From assembly GCF_008274825.1 (NCBI RefSeq), contig NZ_CP030848.1, forward strand, positions 1,612,001 through 1,676,000: a stretch of DNA of 64,000 nucleotides. Reading direction: 5' to 3'. The stretch is from Sphingobacterium hotanense (GTDB taxonomy: Bacteria; Bacteroidota; Bacteroidia; Sphingobacteriales; Sphingobacteriaceae). Made by a program: the position numbers and the translations under genes. This document shows, piece by piece, positions 33,376 to 42,871 of the stretch. Positions within the stretch are counted from its first letter, which is position 1; every line of letters starts with the position of its first letter. The notes beneath the pieces were generated by a model, which was given only the letters and a program-made list of their open reading frames with translations, did not search any database and was not told the DNA's origin.

Positions 33376-35804
33376 TATTTTTTTATGAGTCGATAGGATA
33401 GGCTCACACTGGTCAGTCGTCCCATTTGTCCTGGAATCATGTAATTAATATAGTTCGTAACATTATCCATGTTTACCCGAATGGATAGGGGGAATACCTT
33501 GAACTTCTTTTCAATACCTGCATAGTAGATCACATGGTCGTCGACAAAGCTGTCGTATCGATCGATAAAGCGGTTGCCATTCATATCCATGAAAGGGTAC
33601 TTTCCACGAAATATGGCGCGCGCATTGAATGTGATGTTCCAAGGCTGATATTGATAGATGATGCCGACATTAAATTGATGTCTTGAACGGTTTTCCAGTC
33701 CCCAATAATCAGCCACCGTTGCTGGATATGAGTTACCGGTTTTCGGGTCATGGATATTCTGATTGTACGGCCATACGCCCGCTTTGATGCTATCTTTTAT
33801 CGAGAGATCTTTTGCGATAAGGTATTGGTATCCTGCGGAGATATTTACATCTTCGAACAATTGCACCCGCATATTCGCTTCGATACCCTTGTTGACAGCG
33901 CTTGGAAGATTCTGAAATGAGTAAACTGCCATATTGCGCTGTCCAGTAGCGACCTGTATGCTATTGATCTGATTGCGGAGCTTATGGTAAAATGCATTTA
34001 GCTCTATATGGCTATTCTTGAAAGGCGAGTAGCTGAATCCACTGTTCAGCGACATATTCTTTTCAGCGTCCAGCGGACGATCCAATTGCTTGACTACAGC
34101 GGTTCTTATTTCCGAGAGTTCACCAGCAGCATCCATTTGATCGAGCGTTTCACGTAAAACCTCATTACCAAGCACATAATAATTCGCAGAAGGATTATAA
34201 AAGACCTGATATCTCGTTCGGAAATCTGGTGCTTTGAATCCTGAGGCTATCCCTACTTTCCATTTTAAGGCTTCGCTTAAGGTTAGGGTAGCACCTAAGC
34301 TAGGACTCAGTTGCGAGCCATAATTTACGGTATGATCAAAACGTAGTCCCGCGGTCAGTAGCGTATATTTTCCAAGGCTATAGTTCCCTTGTCCATAGGC
34401 ACTCGCTGTTAGTTGATGACGATTATTAAAACCTGATTCCAAGTTCATTTGCTCAAGTTGTGCCATACCACCAAGCGTTAGGTTAAGACCTTCGCGATGA
34501 TATGCTGCTTGCTGTTCAACCTTATGGATTGCCTGTTGGAATTTGTCGCTAGCTAACGCAGCCAATCCTTCATGCGCACTGACATTGATATCTGAGCGAT
34601 AGTGAGAAAAGTAATAGTTCGTCATGCTTTTCCATTGGCTATTCCAACGCTTGTCGTAGGTCAATGAGGCATTCATATCGGTCTCTCGCTGTTGATCAGA
34701 AATCTCGTAATCGCTGGCATATTTTCGCATCATTTCCGAATTGCGTGTATTGGCGCGTAAGCTCAGGCTCAGGAAGTCATTAGCCTCGTTTAGCTGATGT
34801 CGTACTTTCCCTTGCAAAGCGAAATTAGTGTATGGAGGAATCGTAGTTCCTGCCTCCATATATCGTCTATTATTGTTGAATCCATCTGTTCGGTAATAAT
34901 TGGTTGATAGTAATACATAACCTTTGTTTTGGTTGAAGTTGCTTTCCGCTTCGGCGGTAATATCAGTCATGTTATAGCTGCCGTAACTAGCTTGCACATG
35001 CAGTTGCGGCTGTGTATTTCCGAAGCGAGTGATGATATTGATCGCACCGCCTAGTGCATCATTGCCATACAGACAGGAGGACGCGCCCTTAATGATTTCG
35101 ATACGCTCGATATTGGAAACCTGAATTCTTGATAAATCCATATTGCCAGACTGTCTTCCTAAAAGAGGTTGTCCGTCAATTAGAATCATGATATATTGGC
35201 TTGACAATCCTTGCATCTGAACACCGACTGAACGACTGCCGCCAGCAGTGTTATTCACGATCGCCATGCCGGTTTGCTCACGCAGAACCTCGTCTAAGCG
35301 ACGGCTGCCCAGCAATTCCAGCGTTCTACGATCGATGATCGTGACTGGCATTGCGGCATGTCGAGGATCAATAAGGGTTGGTCTTCTCATCACAGTTCCC
35401 AGGATGGAAACCTCTTCTATTTGCTGATCTGCTTTGAGTAAGCGGAATTGGAACTCTTGCTGATTCTGCTTAAGCGCAATACTTCCCGTATCAGGATGAT
35501 AGCCTATTGCTGAAATATAATATTTATAGCTTCCAGTATATTGAGGGCTGGTTTCGAAATATCCTTTCCTGTTAGTTTGTGCTTGAATTTGGTCGGGTTG
35601 AAATTGGAGCGAAGCATTCGCAATAGGCAGTCCCAAAGAGTCGACAACATAGCCTTTTATCTTTGCTTTTTGTTGAGCAAAAACATGAAGGGTCGCATGT
35701 TGAAAAAGTACTGCCAGAAGCATAAAAGTGTATTTAAATTCTAGTCGCAAACTATTTATATTGTTTCTAAATAATGATGCAATATTCACCAATATTCCCG
35801 ACAA
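33375..35804 (-). CDS. TonB-dependent haem receptor (HmuR-like)
   Basis: An outer-membrane receptor of up to 809 residues. The signal peptide is probably around FMLLAVLFQHATLHVFAQ, so the true start may lie up to about 28 codons inside the longest frame. Then a carboxypeptidase-regulatory-like domain (KIKGYVVDSLGLPIANASL, residues about 47-120), a plug with REQTGMAIVNNTAGG and GNDALGGAINIITRFG near residue 250, and a 22-strand barrel ending in SVSLSYRLIKK. First gene of the operon with hmuY, haem oxygenase and a lipoprotein; divergent from hmuTUV. Haem as ligand is inferred from this context. Confidence 0.88.
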   Translation of the reverse strand: MSGILVNIASLFRNNINSLRLEFKYTFMLLAVLFQHATLHVFAQQKAKIKGYVVDSLGLPIANASLQFQPDQIQAQTNRKGYFETSPQYTGSYKYYISAIGYHPDTGSIALKQNQQEFQFRLLKADQQIEEVSILGTVMRRPTLIDPRHAAMPVTIIDRRTLELLGSRRLDEVLREQTGMAIVNNTAGGSRSVGVQMQGLSSQYIMILIDGQPLLGRQSGNMDLSRIQVSNIERIEIIKGASSCLYGNDALGGAINIITRFGNTQPQLHVQASYGSYNMTDITAEAESNFNQNKGYVLLSTNYYRTDGFNNNRRYMEAGTTIPPYTNFALQGKVRHQLNEANDFLSLSLRANTRNSEMMRKYASDYEISDQQRETDMNASLTYDKRWNSQWKSMTNYYFSHYRSDINVSAHEGLAALASDKFQQAIHKVEQQAAYHREGLNLTLGGMAQLEQMNLESGFNNRHQLTASAYGQGNYSLGKYTLLTAGLRFDHTVNYGSQLSPSLGATLTLSEALKWKVGIASGFKAPDFRTRYQVFYNPSANYYVLGNEVLRETLDQMDAAGELSEIRTAVVKQLDRPLDAEKNMSLNSGFSYSPFKNSHIELNAFYHKLRNQINSIQVATGQRNMAVYSFQNLPSAVNKGIEANMRVQLFEDVNISAGYQYLIAKDLSIKDSIKAGVWPYNQNIHDPKTGNSYPATVADYWGLENRSRHQFNVGIIYQYQPWNITFNARAIFRGKYPFMDMNGNRFIDRYDSFVDDHVIYYAGIEKKFKVFPLSIRVNMDNVTNYINYMIPGQMGRLTSVSLSYRLIKK

Positions 35805-35985
35805 TATCTTTATTCAATACGTAGCTAGATTTGTTTGAAATGTATGTTTTTTTGTGGCATTCAGATTTTTGTTGCAAATAATAATTTCATTAATTGATTG
35901 TTAATGGTTTGAAAATCATTAAGATATGAAAATAAACTATAAGCAATCAAATTGTTGATTTTGTATATTTTGCGCAATCTGATTA

Positions 35986-36017
35986 TTTGGAAACATTATA
36001 AATAAGTGTTCTATTTG
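35986..36017 (+). promoter_or_regulatory. Candidate Bacteroidota-type promoter of hmuTUV
   Basis: A TTTG box (35986-35989) and a TCTATTTG box (36010-36017) lie 20 bases apart, matching the -33 TTTG and -7 TAnnTTTG elements of the Bacteroidota main sigma factor with one mismatch. The hmuT ATG follows 25 bases later. Confidence 0.4.
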
Positions 36018-36041
36018 TGCACAATATTAGTACAACATAAC

Positions 36042-36884
36042 ATGAAAACTTATCCATTATTACGAACCATTCTCCTCTTGATGACCTTTATGTCACTCAG
36101 TTTTTCAAGTCAAGCAAACGCTCCAAAACGTATCATTTCATTAAGTGGTGCTATCACCGAAGTATTGGATGGACTTGGCGTCGGGAAGCAGATTGTCGCG
36201 GTCGATTTAACGAGCGACTATCCCGCTTATGTTTCTCAATTGCCAAAAGTCAGTAAGAATAGAAGCGTTACTATTGAGGCTGTTAGTTCCTTCCGACCCG
36301 ACTTAGTTTTAGCATTAAAAGGCGAGTTGTCTGCCGATATCCAAGCGCAGTTGAAGAAGTTGAAGATTCCTTTCTTACTCGTGACGCAAGAGTTTTCTTC
36401 CACGGGCCTTCAAGGCTTTATCAAAACAATTGCAAAAGCCGTAGATCAAGAACAGAAGGGTATAGCGTTAGCCAGCAAATTGAGCCAAGATCTATCCAAT
36501 TTAGCGAAGAAGACCAAACAATCCTCCCAAAAAATCCTCTTCATTTATGCACGTGGTACCGGACACATGAGCGTCGCTGGGCAGAGTACATCAATTGATG
36601 CGGTGATCAAAGAAGCCGGATTCCAAAATGCCATGAAAGGTTTTACAGGTTTCAAGACTTATAATACAGAAGCTTTGGTCGCTGCCAATCCAGATGTCAT
36701 TCTACTATTCAACTTCGGGATTTCAAGCCTCGGCGGCAGTGAAGGTATTCAGCAGATGCCGGGCGTTAAGTTGACCAATGCAGGCAAGAATCATAAAATC
36801 ATCTCGATGGATGCCACTTTATTGAATAATTACAGCCTTCGATTACCAGAAGCTATTGCCAAACTTCAAGACCTTGTGCTATAG
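36042..36884 (+). CDS. hmuT: Haem ABC transporter substrate-binding protein
   Basis: A 280-residue periplasmic binding protein of the class III (BtuF/HmuT) type. ATG at 36042 gives a proper signal peptide (LLRTILLLMTFMSLSFSSQANA); the longer frame from 36006 adds unlikely residues. Motifs: RIISLSGAITEVLDGLGVGKQIVAVD near the N-terminus (given here in overlapping sense), SSFRPDLVLAL, KILFIYARGTGHMSVAG and AANPDVILLFNFG. The YARG.G.MSVAG block with Tyr is typical of haem-binding HmuT. hmuU begins 1 base after its stop codon. Confidence 0.92.
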   Translation: MKTYPLLRTILLLMTFMSLSFSSQANAPKRIISLSGAITEVLDGLGVGKQIVAVDLTSDYPAYVSQLPKVSKNRSVTIEAVSSFRPDLVLALKGELSADIQAQLKKLKIPFLLVTQEFSSTGLQGFIKTIAKAVDQEQKGIALASKLSQDLSNLAKKTKQSSQKILFIYARGTGHMSVAGQSTSIDAVIKEAGFQNAMKGFTGFKTYNTEALVAANPDVILLFNFGISSLGGSEGIQQMPGVKLTNAGKNHKIISMDATLLNNYSLRLPEAIAKLQDLVL

Positions 36885-36885
36885 C

Positions 36886-37920
36886 ATGAAATACAAATTT
36901 ATATACCTTTCGCTGTCCGTTCTTCTCTTCTGCATTATCATTTTCTCGCTCGGAGCAGGTGCCATGCAAATACCCTTCAAAGACGTTATCCTGTTATTGT
37001 GGAAGAGCATGAGCGGCAGCAGTATCAGCGAAGAAGATGAACTATTAAAGAATATCTTAATGGAGATTCGTATTCCGCGAATTATCTTTTGCACGTTGAT
37101 TGGTGCGATATTGGGGATTACGGGTACCGCAATACAAGGCATTTTCCGTAATCCCCTGGCCGAGCCGGGGCTAGTCGGTATTTCTTCCGGTGCTTCCTTT
37201 TTTGCCGCATTGACTATTGTATTCGAAGCCAGTTTAATCGCGTTAATTGGCAATTCCCTAAACCTATACTTGATTTCCATATCTGCCTTTATCGGTGCTT
37301 CGCTTGCAGTAATTCTTGTTTATCGGATTTCCATTGTCGAAGGTAAATCGAACATTGCGACAATGATTCTGGCCGGTATTGCAATTAATGCATTGGCAGG
37401 AGCCGCAACAGGCTTGATGAGCTATATGGCTAGCGAACAACAGCTAAGAAATATTACGTTCTGGTCATTAGGAAGTATGGCTGGTGCGACTTGGGAGGCC
37501 GTGAATATCCTCATCATCTTCGCCGTCGTATCCGTTATTCCCTTGTTATTTTTTGGCAAGGCACTTAATCTATTCGCCCTTGGTGAGTCGCAAGCCGAAA
37601 TGATGGGCTTAAATACCAAGCGACTTAAGATATTGATCATCATCTGTTCCACACTTGCCGTTGGGGTTTCAGTGGCATTTGGAGGAATTATTCCCTTCGT
37701 CGGCCTGCTCGTACCGCATACCCTTCGCTTGATCGGTTCGGTCGACAATCGCTTTTTGCTGCCGACTTCACTGCTAGGCGGCGCAATCGTGTTGAACCTT
37801 GCCGATCTTATCGCAAGAACCATTATACAGCCGTTGGAACTCCCTATTGGAGTCATCACGGCGCTAATAGGGGCACCCGTATTTTTAGGAATTTTATTAA
37901 GAGAAAAAAGAAAGTTATAG
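36886..37920 (+). CDS. hmuU: Haem ABC transporter permease (FecCD family)
   Basis: A 344-residue FecCD-type permease with about ten membrane spans. Start at ATG 36886, just past the hmuT stop. Family motifs: RIPRIIFCTLIGAILGITG, QGIFRNPLAEPGLVGISSGA near residue 85, FWSLGSMAGATW near 185, ALGESQAEMMGL, and FGGIIPFVGLLVPHTLRL near 265, the coupling region for the ATPase. Confidence 0.94.
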   Translation: MKYKFIYLSLSVLLFCIIIFSLGAGAMQIPFKDVILLLWKSMSGSSISEEDELLKNILMEIRIPRIIFCTLIGAILGITGTAIQGIFRNPLAEPGLVGISSGASFFAALTIVFEASLIALIGNSLNLYLISISAFIGASLAVILVYRISIVEGKSNIATMILAGIAINALAGAATGLMSYMASEQQLRNITFWSLGSMAGATWEAVNILIIFAVVSVIPLLFFGKALNLFALGESQAEMMGLNTKRLKILIIICSTLAVGVSVAFGGIIPFVGLLVPHTLRLIGSVDNRFLLPTSLLGGAIVLNLADLIARTIIQPLELPIGVITALIGAPVFLGILLREKRKL

Positions 37921-37923
37921 CTT

Positions 37924-38739
37924 ATGATACATATCCAGGGACTGAATTATGCTGTTAAGAATCGAACCATTATTAAGGATCTCAATATATTTATCGATAA
38001 AGGCGAGTTTGTCAGCATTATCGGAGCCAATGGCGCGGGGAAAAGTACCTTATTGAAGCTTATTGCCGGAGAACTAAAAAGCAGTAGTGGTCAAATTGTT
38101 CTGCGAAACAAGGATGTGGCTGATATGACAAAGAAAGAGATGGCGATGTTTCGAGCCTACCTCCATCAGAGCAACGTGATGGATATCCCTTTTATCGTTG
38201 AAGAGGTTGTTGCGATGGGTAGATATCAGAAGCATGCCTGTGCTAACGAAAAAGTAATTCTGGAAGAGTGCATACAGATATGTAATTTGATGCATATTCG
38301 CGATCGTTCTATCCGCGAGTTATCTGGTGGAGAGCAGCAACGTGTACATCTGGCGCGTGTTCTCGCACAGTTATGGGATGCGGAGGAGGGAGTCTTATTA
38401 TTGGATGAACCGATTTCCAGCATGGATATTCAATATCAGCACCAAACATTAGCTATTGCAAAAGCTTTCTGTAAAGCTGGCTTTACGGTGATGGCGGTAT
38501 TGCACGACTTGAATATGGTTGCGCAGTATAGCGATCGGGTAATCATGATGAAAGGGGGAAGAGTATGGTGGTATGGAAGTCCGAACGAAGTATTCAAACA
38601 ACAACATATTTATACCATCTTTGGAATCGACAGTTTAGTGCAGATCAATCCCAAAAATCTATGCACGGAAATTCAAGCAATTCCGATTGAATATGATTTG
38701 CAAGAATTCAATTCTGTGATGCTAGCCACTGTTATTTGA
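37924..38739 (+). CDS. hmuV: Haem ABC transporter ATP-binding protein
   Basis: A 271-residue ABC ATPase. Walker A GANGAGKST (residues 34-42), Q-loop LHQSN, signature LSGGEQQRVHLARVLAQL, Walker B VLLLDEPISSMD and H-loop VLHDLNMVAQ. Three bases separate it from hmuU. Its last 18 bases overlap the end of the converging AraC-type regulator gene. Confidence 0.94.
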   Translation: MIHIQGLNYAVKNRTIIKDLNIFIDKGEFVSIIGANGAGKSTLLKLIAGELKSSSGQIVLRNKDVADMTKKEMAMFRAYLHQSNVMDIPFIVEEVVAMGRYQKHACANEKVILEECIQICNLMHIRDRSIRELSGGEQQRVHLARVLAQLWDAEEGVLLLDEPISSMDIQYQHQTLAIAKAFCKAGFTVMAVLHDLNMVAQYSDRVIMMKGGRVWWYGSPNEVFKQQHIYTIFGIDSLVQINPKNLCTEIQAIPIEYDLQEFNSVMLATVI

Positions 38740-39693
38740 TCGAAAGATATCGCTTGGTAGAATACCGTAATATTTTTTGAAGGCATGCGTGAAGCTAGCC
38801 TGATGCTTAAAGCCTACGAGCGTCGCAATTTCATACATATTCTTCTCCTCGTCGAGGATAAGCCGTTTTGCTTCTTCCATCCGAAGGCGCGTAATGAAAT
38901 TGTAGATGGTTGTTCCGAAATAGCGCTTGAAACCATTGCGCAATTTAAACTCATTTAGGAGGACGATCTTGGAGAGTTGACGATGCGTTGGCGGATCTAC
39001 AAACTGTTGTGTCAGGATTCTCTTCGCCTCTTCAAGCTTCAGGATATCCTCCGTTCTAATCTCTTCGGTATCTTTTGCTGCCGCCAATCCGAATTGTTCA
39101 AACTGATACATGATAAGTTCTAATACCTTCGCATTGGTGAAAATCTGCTTTAACTCGTTCTTTTCCTTTGTTTTAGCCAGCTCTTCAATGGTGTGCAGCA
39201 TTTCCATGGTCGCCGGAAGGTCCTGATCAAAGATAGAAACTGCATGCCGCTGGCCCATGCGCTGCTTAAACTGCTCATGAAGTGGATTGTAGATCGTCAC
39301 CAAATTATGATAAAAGCTAGGCGTCATGACCAAAAGAATGTACAAGCATTTCTGCTTCTCCGGAACATTATGTTCCTCATTCAAAGTCGGCAAGTAGCGG
39401 ATGTTATGTTTGCTGAAGGTTGGTTTATTATGCTGGTTCATGCTGATAATAAACTGGCTGACGATCGCCTCGCTATCAATTTCTGCCTGTATGCTCGCGG
39501 CTTCACTGAAAAACATTTCCGCCTGAATGATAAAAATTCCTCGGCTTAAGATCTGATAGGAGCTGATGTTAATGGGGTATTTGCTGATGCTAATATTTTT
39601 CTCAGATAAAGCATTAGGCGCGGTTGTTTCTTCAGAGAGTTCTTCCCAAAACAACCACTCATTATGTTCCTTTATCTTCGCCCTAATTATCAT
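38722..39693 (-). CDS. AraC-family transcriptional regulator, PchR-like
   Basis: A 323-residue regulator started at ATG 39693 (a TTG at 39705 is less likely). The N-terminal 200 residues are a ligand-sensing domain without recognised motif. The C-terminal AraC HTH pair spans about residues 215-318: QLSKIVLLNEFKLRNGFKRYFG, FITRLRMEEAKRLILDEEKN, EIATLVGFKHQASFTHAFKKYYG. The shape resembles PchR-type regulators that sense iron-siderophore complexes, and its place between haem and siderophore genes supports control of iron uptake. This is inference. Confidence 0.85.
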   Translation of the reverse strand: MIIRAKIKEHNEWLFWEELSEETTAPNALSEKNISISKYPINISSYQILSRGIFIIQAEMFFSEAASIQAEIDSEAIVSQFIISMNQHNKPTFSKHNIRYLPTLNEEHNVPEKQKCLYILLVMTPSFYHNLVTIYNPLHEQFKQRMGQRHAVSIFDQDLPATMEMLHTIEELAKTKEKNELKQIFTNAKVLELIMYQFEQFGLAAAKDTEEIRTEDILKLEEAKRILTQQFVDPPTHRQLSKIVLLNEFKLRNGFKRYFGTTIYNFITRLRMEEAKRLILDEEKNMYEIATLVGFKHQASFTHAFKKYYGILPSDIFRSNNSG

Positions 39694-39780
39694 TTTGCCT
39701 AGCAAAGATAACAGTTATTTATAATTAATCTAAATAAATAATAAGCTTGTTACTAATCTTTTACTAGCACTGCAAAATCA

Positions 39781-40596
39781 TCAGCTTGCTTTCTCCTGTC
39801 TTCGCTCGGTAGCCGATTGATCCTCAGCATCTCCAGCCTTCCAATACGAGTACGCGTAGAACTGTTTGTTTGTCCATTTCAACTCATAGCGGAAGTAATT
39901 ACGGAGGATTTTTACTGTAGTATATTCACTGGCGAGATAAGCAAAGCAACTCCCTCCGAGGGGGATTGCCACTTCTTTTGCGAGCTCTGAAAGTACACTA
40001 GCATGCTCCGGATGTGGGTTTATAAGCCATTGAATGTCAAAACCCGCATGATGAACTTCAGGATGAATATCTTTTTCTGTAGGCACCTCAATCAGGCAAC
40101 TGCCTTTTGCCGTAGGAGGCAGACTCTCGAGAATGCAACATATCACGGGAATCGCGGTTGCATCGCCAATCAGAAAATACCAATCGGAATCTTGATAATG
40201 TATCGTCGGTCGGATTTTCATGGCTACCCCCAACTGCTGTCCGACCTTTGCTTTAGCGGCCCAAGCGGAAGCGGGGCGATTATCGCCATGGTTTACAAAA
40301 TCGATTGTTATTTCTTTGATTACTGGATCGATTGCGCGATGGGTATAGGTGCGCACGATGGGTTTCAATTCTTCCGATGGATGAACCCATTCGCCCTTTG
40401 TTTCGTCAAACTCGGGGAAATGTACCTCTGAAACACCTTTGGGAGGAATAAAGATTTTATTATTGGCTCCTAAGGTACACTGATCGAAGTCAATGTCCTC
40501 ATCTGCTTTAAGCTTGATACGAATATAATGGGGCGTCAGTTTCTCTTTATGACTGACACGAAAAACATAACGGGATATTTTGGGCTGTTGCATCAT
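39781..40596 (-). CDS. Siderophore-interacting protein (flavin ferric reductase)
   Basis: A 271-residue cytoplasmic ViuB-like flavoprotein. FAD-binding motif VRTYTHRAID near residue 88, followed by EITIDFVNHGDNRPASAWA with the conserved His-Gly, and the NAD(P)H-binding side FLIGDATAIPVICCILESLP near residue 145, C-terminal RYELKWTNKQFYAYSYWKAG. Family members reduce ferric siderophores to release iron. Start could be either of two adjacent ATGs (40596, 40593). It is probably transcribed with the following esterase gene's direction but not closely spaced to it. Confidence 0.92.
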   Translation of the reverse strand: MMQQPKISRYVFRVSHKEKLTPHYIRIKLKADEDIDFDQCTLGANNKIFIPPKGVSEVHFPEFDETKGEWVHPSEELKPIVRTYTHRAIDPVIKEITIDFVNHGDNRPASAWAAKAKVGQQLGVAMKIRPTIHYQDSDWYFLIGDATAIPVICCILESLPPTAKGSCLIEVPTEKDIHPEVHHAGFDIQWLINPHPEHASVLSELAKEVAIPLGGSCFAYLASEYTTVKILRNYFRYELKWTNKQFYAYSYWKAGDAEDQSATERRQEKAS

Positions 40597-40640
40597 AGAA
40601 GGGAACGGGATTTATATTCATTTTTTAATATTGCTCTGAT

Positions 40641-41780
40641 TTATTCGCTCTTCATTTGTAAGCTCCAATAATCAAAAAAAGGAGGGAAGGCCAATTGCCA
40701 ATGTGCAGCGCCATGTTTACCATGCTCGTTGATATCCATGAAGATTGTGCCCTTATAATTCTTCGTCAGAAACTCTACATATTTCTCTAGCTCTTTCTTC
40801 ATATCGTTTTCTTTGGTATTTCTATCGAATCGCTTTTCCTTGCCACCAACGTAGAAATAAAAAGTTTGACTTTTATAATCATCGGCACGCTTTAGCATTT
40901 GCTGCAACGTTTTCAAGTAAAGTGGTTCTTCATCCATCCAAATAGAAGGGGAAAAAGATCCGATGGTGCCAAATATTTCCGGATAAAGTATCCCTGCGTA
41001 GATACTGATAAGGCCCCCAATCGAACTGCCAAGCATTGCGGTATGTTTACGATCGTTGAGCGTTCGATAATGCTCATCAATATAAGCTTTCAGCTCGTTA
41101 ACAATGTCGTCTAAGTAAAGCTGACCTTTAGGGTTTTTGATTTCATCGGACGCCGATAGCATATATTCTTCCGCTCGAAGATCAAAGTTTGCTGCATGGT
41201 AAATAGCAACAACGATCGCATCATGCTCCGAATCATCAATCGTATTATCTACTTTCCATTCCACCGGACCGGATCGGCCCACTGAGGTTGCCTCATCAAA
41301 TAGGTGTTGTCCATCATGCATATAGATAACGGGATAGCGTTTATCCGTTGTTTTGTAATCTTTAGGCAGGTAAATTAATATCTTTCGATGTACATTTAAA
41401 TTCGGAAAGTAAAAATGCTCATCCAATATATTGACCTGCTCGCTCGCCGTACTCGCTGGATAGTCATCTCGCCAGCCTTCAATCGTCAACTCCAATTCAG
41501 ACTCCTTCGAGTGGTTTATCCATTCTGCCGGAGCAAGCTGTCCACTTGCATCTGCAAAAAGGGTTTTAAAACTTCCACGCGATAATTTAAGCTCATGCTC
41601 ACCAGCTTTGACATCCTCCAATGTATAATTTATGGTGCCACCTTTTTCGGGGATTGTGCCTATCAATACATGCTCCTCCGACCAATTATTGAAAGTTCCG
41701 GTCAAGTATATTTTTTCACCGACGTGCTTTTCATCCATATTGATGATGCGAAGATGTAAGGGGAAGTAGTGTTTCGTCAT
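40641..41780 (-). CDS. Fes/esterase-D-type alpha/beta hydrolase with CBM48-like N-domain
   Basis: A 379-residue hydrolase without signal peptide. Residues about 1-110 form an immunoglobulin-like CBM48/Fes-N type domain (GEKIYLTGTFNNWSEEHVL, GEHELKLSRGSFKT). The rest is an esterase (PF00756-like): VIYMHDGQHLFDE, AMLGSSIGGLISIYAG with the nucleophile Ser near residue 258, and EHGKHGAAHW with the catalytic His near 356. The architecture is like enterochelin esterases, which open siderophore triesters after import; with a siderophore-interacting protein next door this is likely. It could alternatively act on other esters. Confidence 0.82.
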   Translation of the reverse strand: MTKHYFPLHLRIINMDEKHVGEKIYLTGTFNNWSEEHVLIGTIPEKGGTINYTLEDVKAGEHELKLSRGSFKTLFADASGQLAPAEWINHSKESELELTIEGWRDDYPASTASEQVNILDEHFYFPNLNVHRKILIYLPKDYKTTDKRYPVIYMHDGQHLFDEATSVGRSGPVEWKVDNTIDDSEHDAIVVAIYHAANFDLRAEEYMLSASDEIKNPKGQLYLDDIVNELKAYIDEHYRTLNDRKHTAMLGSSIGGLISIYAGILYPEIFGTIGSFSPSIWMDEEPLYLKTLQQMLKRADDYKSQTFYFYVGGKEKRFDRNTKENDMKKELEKYVEFLTKNYKGTIFMDINEHGKHGAAHWQLAFPPFFDYWSLQMKSE

Positions 41781-41906
41781 TCTCTTTAAGTTTTAGCAGT
41801 ATATGGGCTATGCATTAGCTGTATAACTGCTTAATTTAGAGAGTTTAGGCTATATTAACGAAAGATTGACCTACTTTTTGACGAAACCCGATAATGAATC
41901 CTCGCT

Positions 41907-42566
41907 TTACATCTCTATGGCGCCAACATATCGGCTATTGGTACTTCGAATTGGTATCTCGATGGAAGCAAAAGCGATGTAAATATGATGCACGATGGTG
42001 GTATCATAGCTTAATATGTTCAGGGTCTCTTCCATTTCTTGCATAGGATTTCCAGCACTAAGCCCTTGCACATTCCAACTATCCAGGTCACTTGGAATAA
42101 TCAAAATGTAGGTGTGCATTTGATGTCCCTTTAAACGAAGCGCCATTTCATCATCGAGCTGCCAGCGCAGCGTCAATTGTTTGCTCGCTCGGTTTAACGA
42201 AAAGGAGATTTCCTTGATAGGGTCTGGCATATCTCGGCTAAAAGCCAAATTGTTCCAATCAATAAACGCCTCCTCCTTATGGCTCTTAACGGCATTTCGA
42301 AGGTTGTAAGACATGGCGCGATTGTATGCCGTACCATTCCCTGCACCAAACTGAAAGCCGAATTTCACAAACTGCAGCATCCGGATGACATATTTCTGTA
42401 CGAGTTTGAATTTGATACGTGTCATTTGCACAATTTCCGAGCTATTTTTTTCGATACGTCGAGCGGGAGCCGTTCTGACATAATTAATACCATTGCGCTC
42501 GTAGAACACTACATTCCCAACTTTCCCGGAGATATTACCATTTATACCATTTTTTGCTCTTGCCAT
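41907..42566 (-). CDS. DUF6266-family protein
   Basis: A 219-residue protein with the family-typical start MARAKNGINGNISGKVGNVVFY, then RNGINYVRTAPA and QFVKFGFQFG, NRAMSYNLRNAV and a C-terminal beta-rich part. No signal peptide. These proteins occur in many copies in Sphingobacteria and Flavobacteria genomes and their function is unknown. Divergent from the WGR gene across about 300 bases. Confidence 0.82.
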   Translation of the reverse strand: MARAKNGINGNISGKVGNVVFYERNGINYVRTAPARRIEKNSSEIVQMTRIKFKLVQKYVIRMLQFVKFGFQFGAGNGTAYNRAMSYNLRNAVKSHKEEAFIDWNNLAFSRDMPDPIKEISFSLNRASKQLTLRWQLDDEMALRLKGHQMHTYILIIPSDLDSWNVQGLSAGNPMQEMEETLNILSYDTTIVHHIYIAFASIEIPIRSTNSRYVGAIEM

Positions 42567-42659
42567 GTTTCTATTTGTTTTAACTTATTTTCCTTTAAAT
42601 TAATGATATAGGATGAATTCAGGTTTAACGAATGTCAAGCCTTTATTAACCCATATCAT

Positions 42660-42726
42660 TCCCCTTCGGATGCGGTTCTCCAATGGTTATGAAAGGGGTT
42701 TGAAAGGGTTTTGAAATGGGATTGAG
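42660..42726. repeat. GGGTTTGA-type interspersed repeat (family 2)
   Basis: Contains TGGTTATGAAAGGGGTTTGA, AAGGGTTTTGAAATGGGATT and GAGTAGA, the same words as at 20171-20224 and, in inverse orientation, at 60728-60806. It fills much of the divergent gap between the DUF6266 and WGR genes; nothing else is recognisable there. Confidence 0.55.
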
Positions 42727-42871
42727 TAGAAGGAGAGGTAAAGAAAAACAGATTAGTTCCTGTCCTATTCTTGTAGCTGATTGAGGTTATAATAATGTTA
42801 AGGACCTGATTATGCTTGTGTTTACCTCTTTTAATTCATATTTTAATATGTATTATAAACTTCTGAAACTT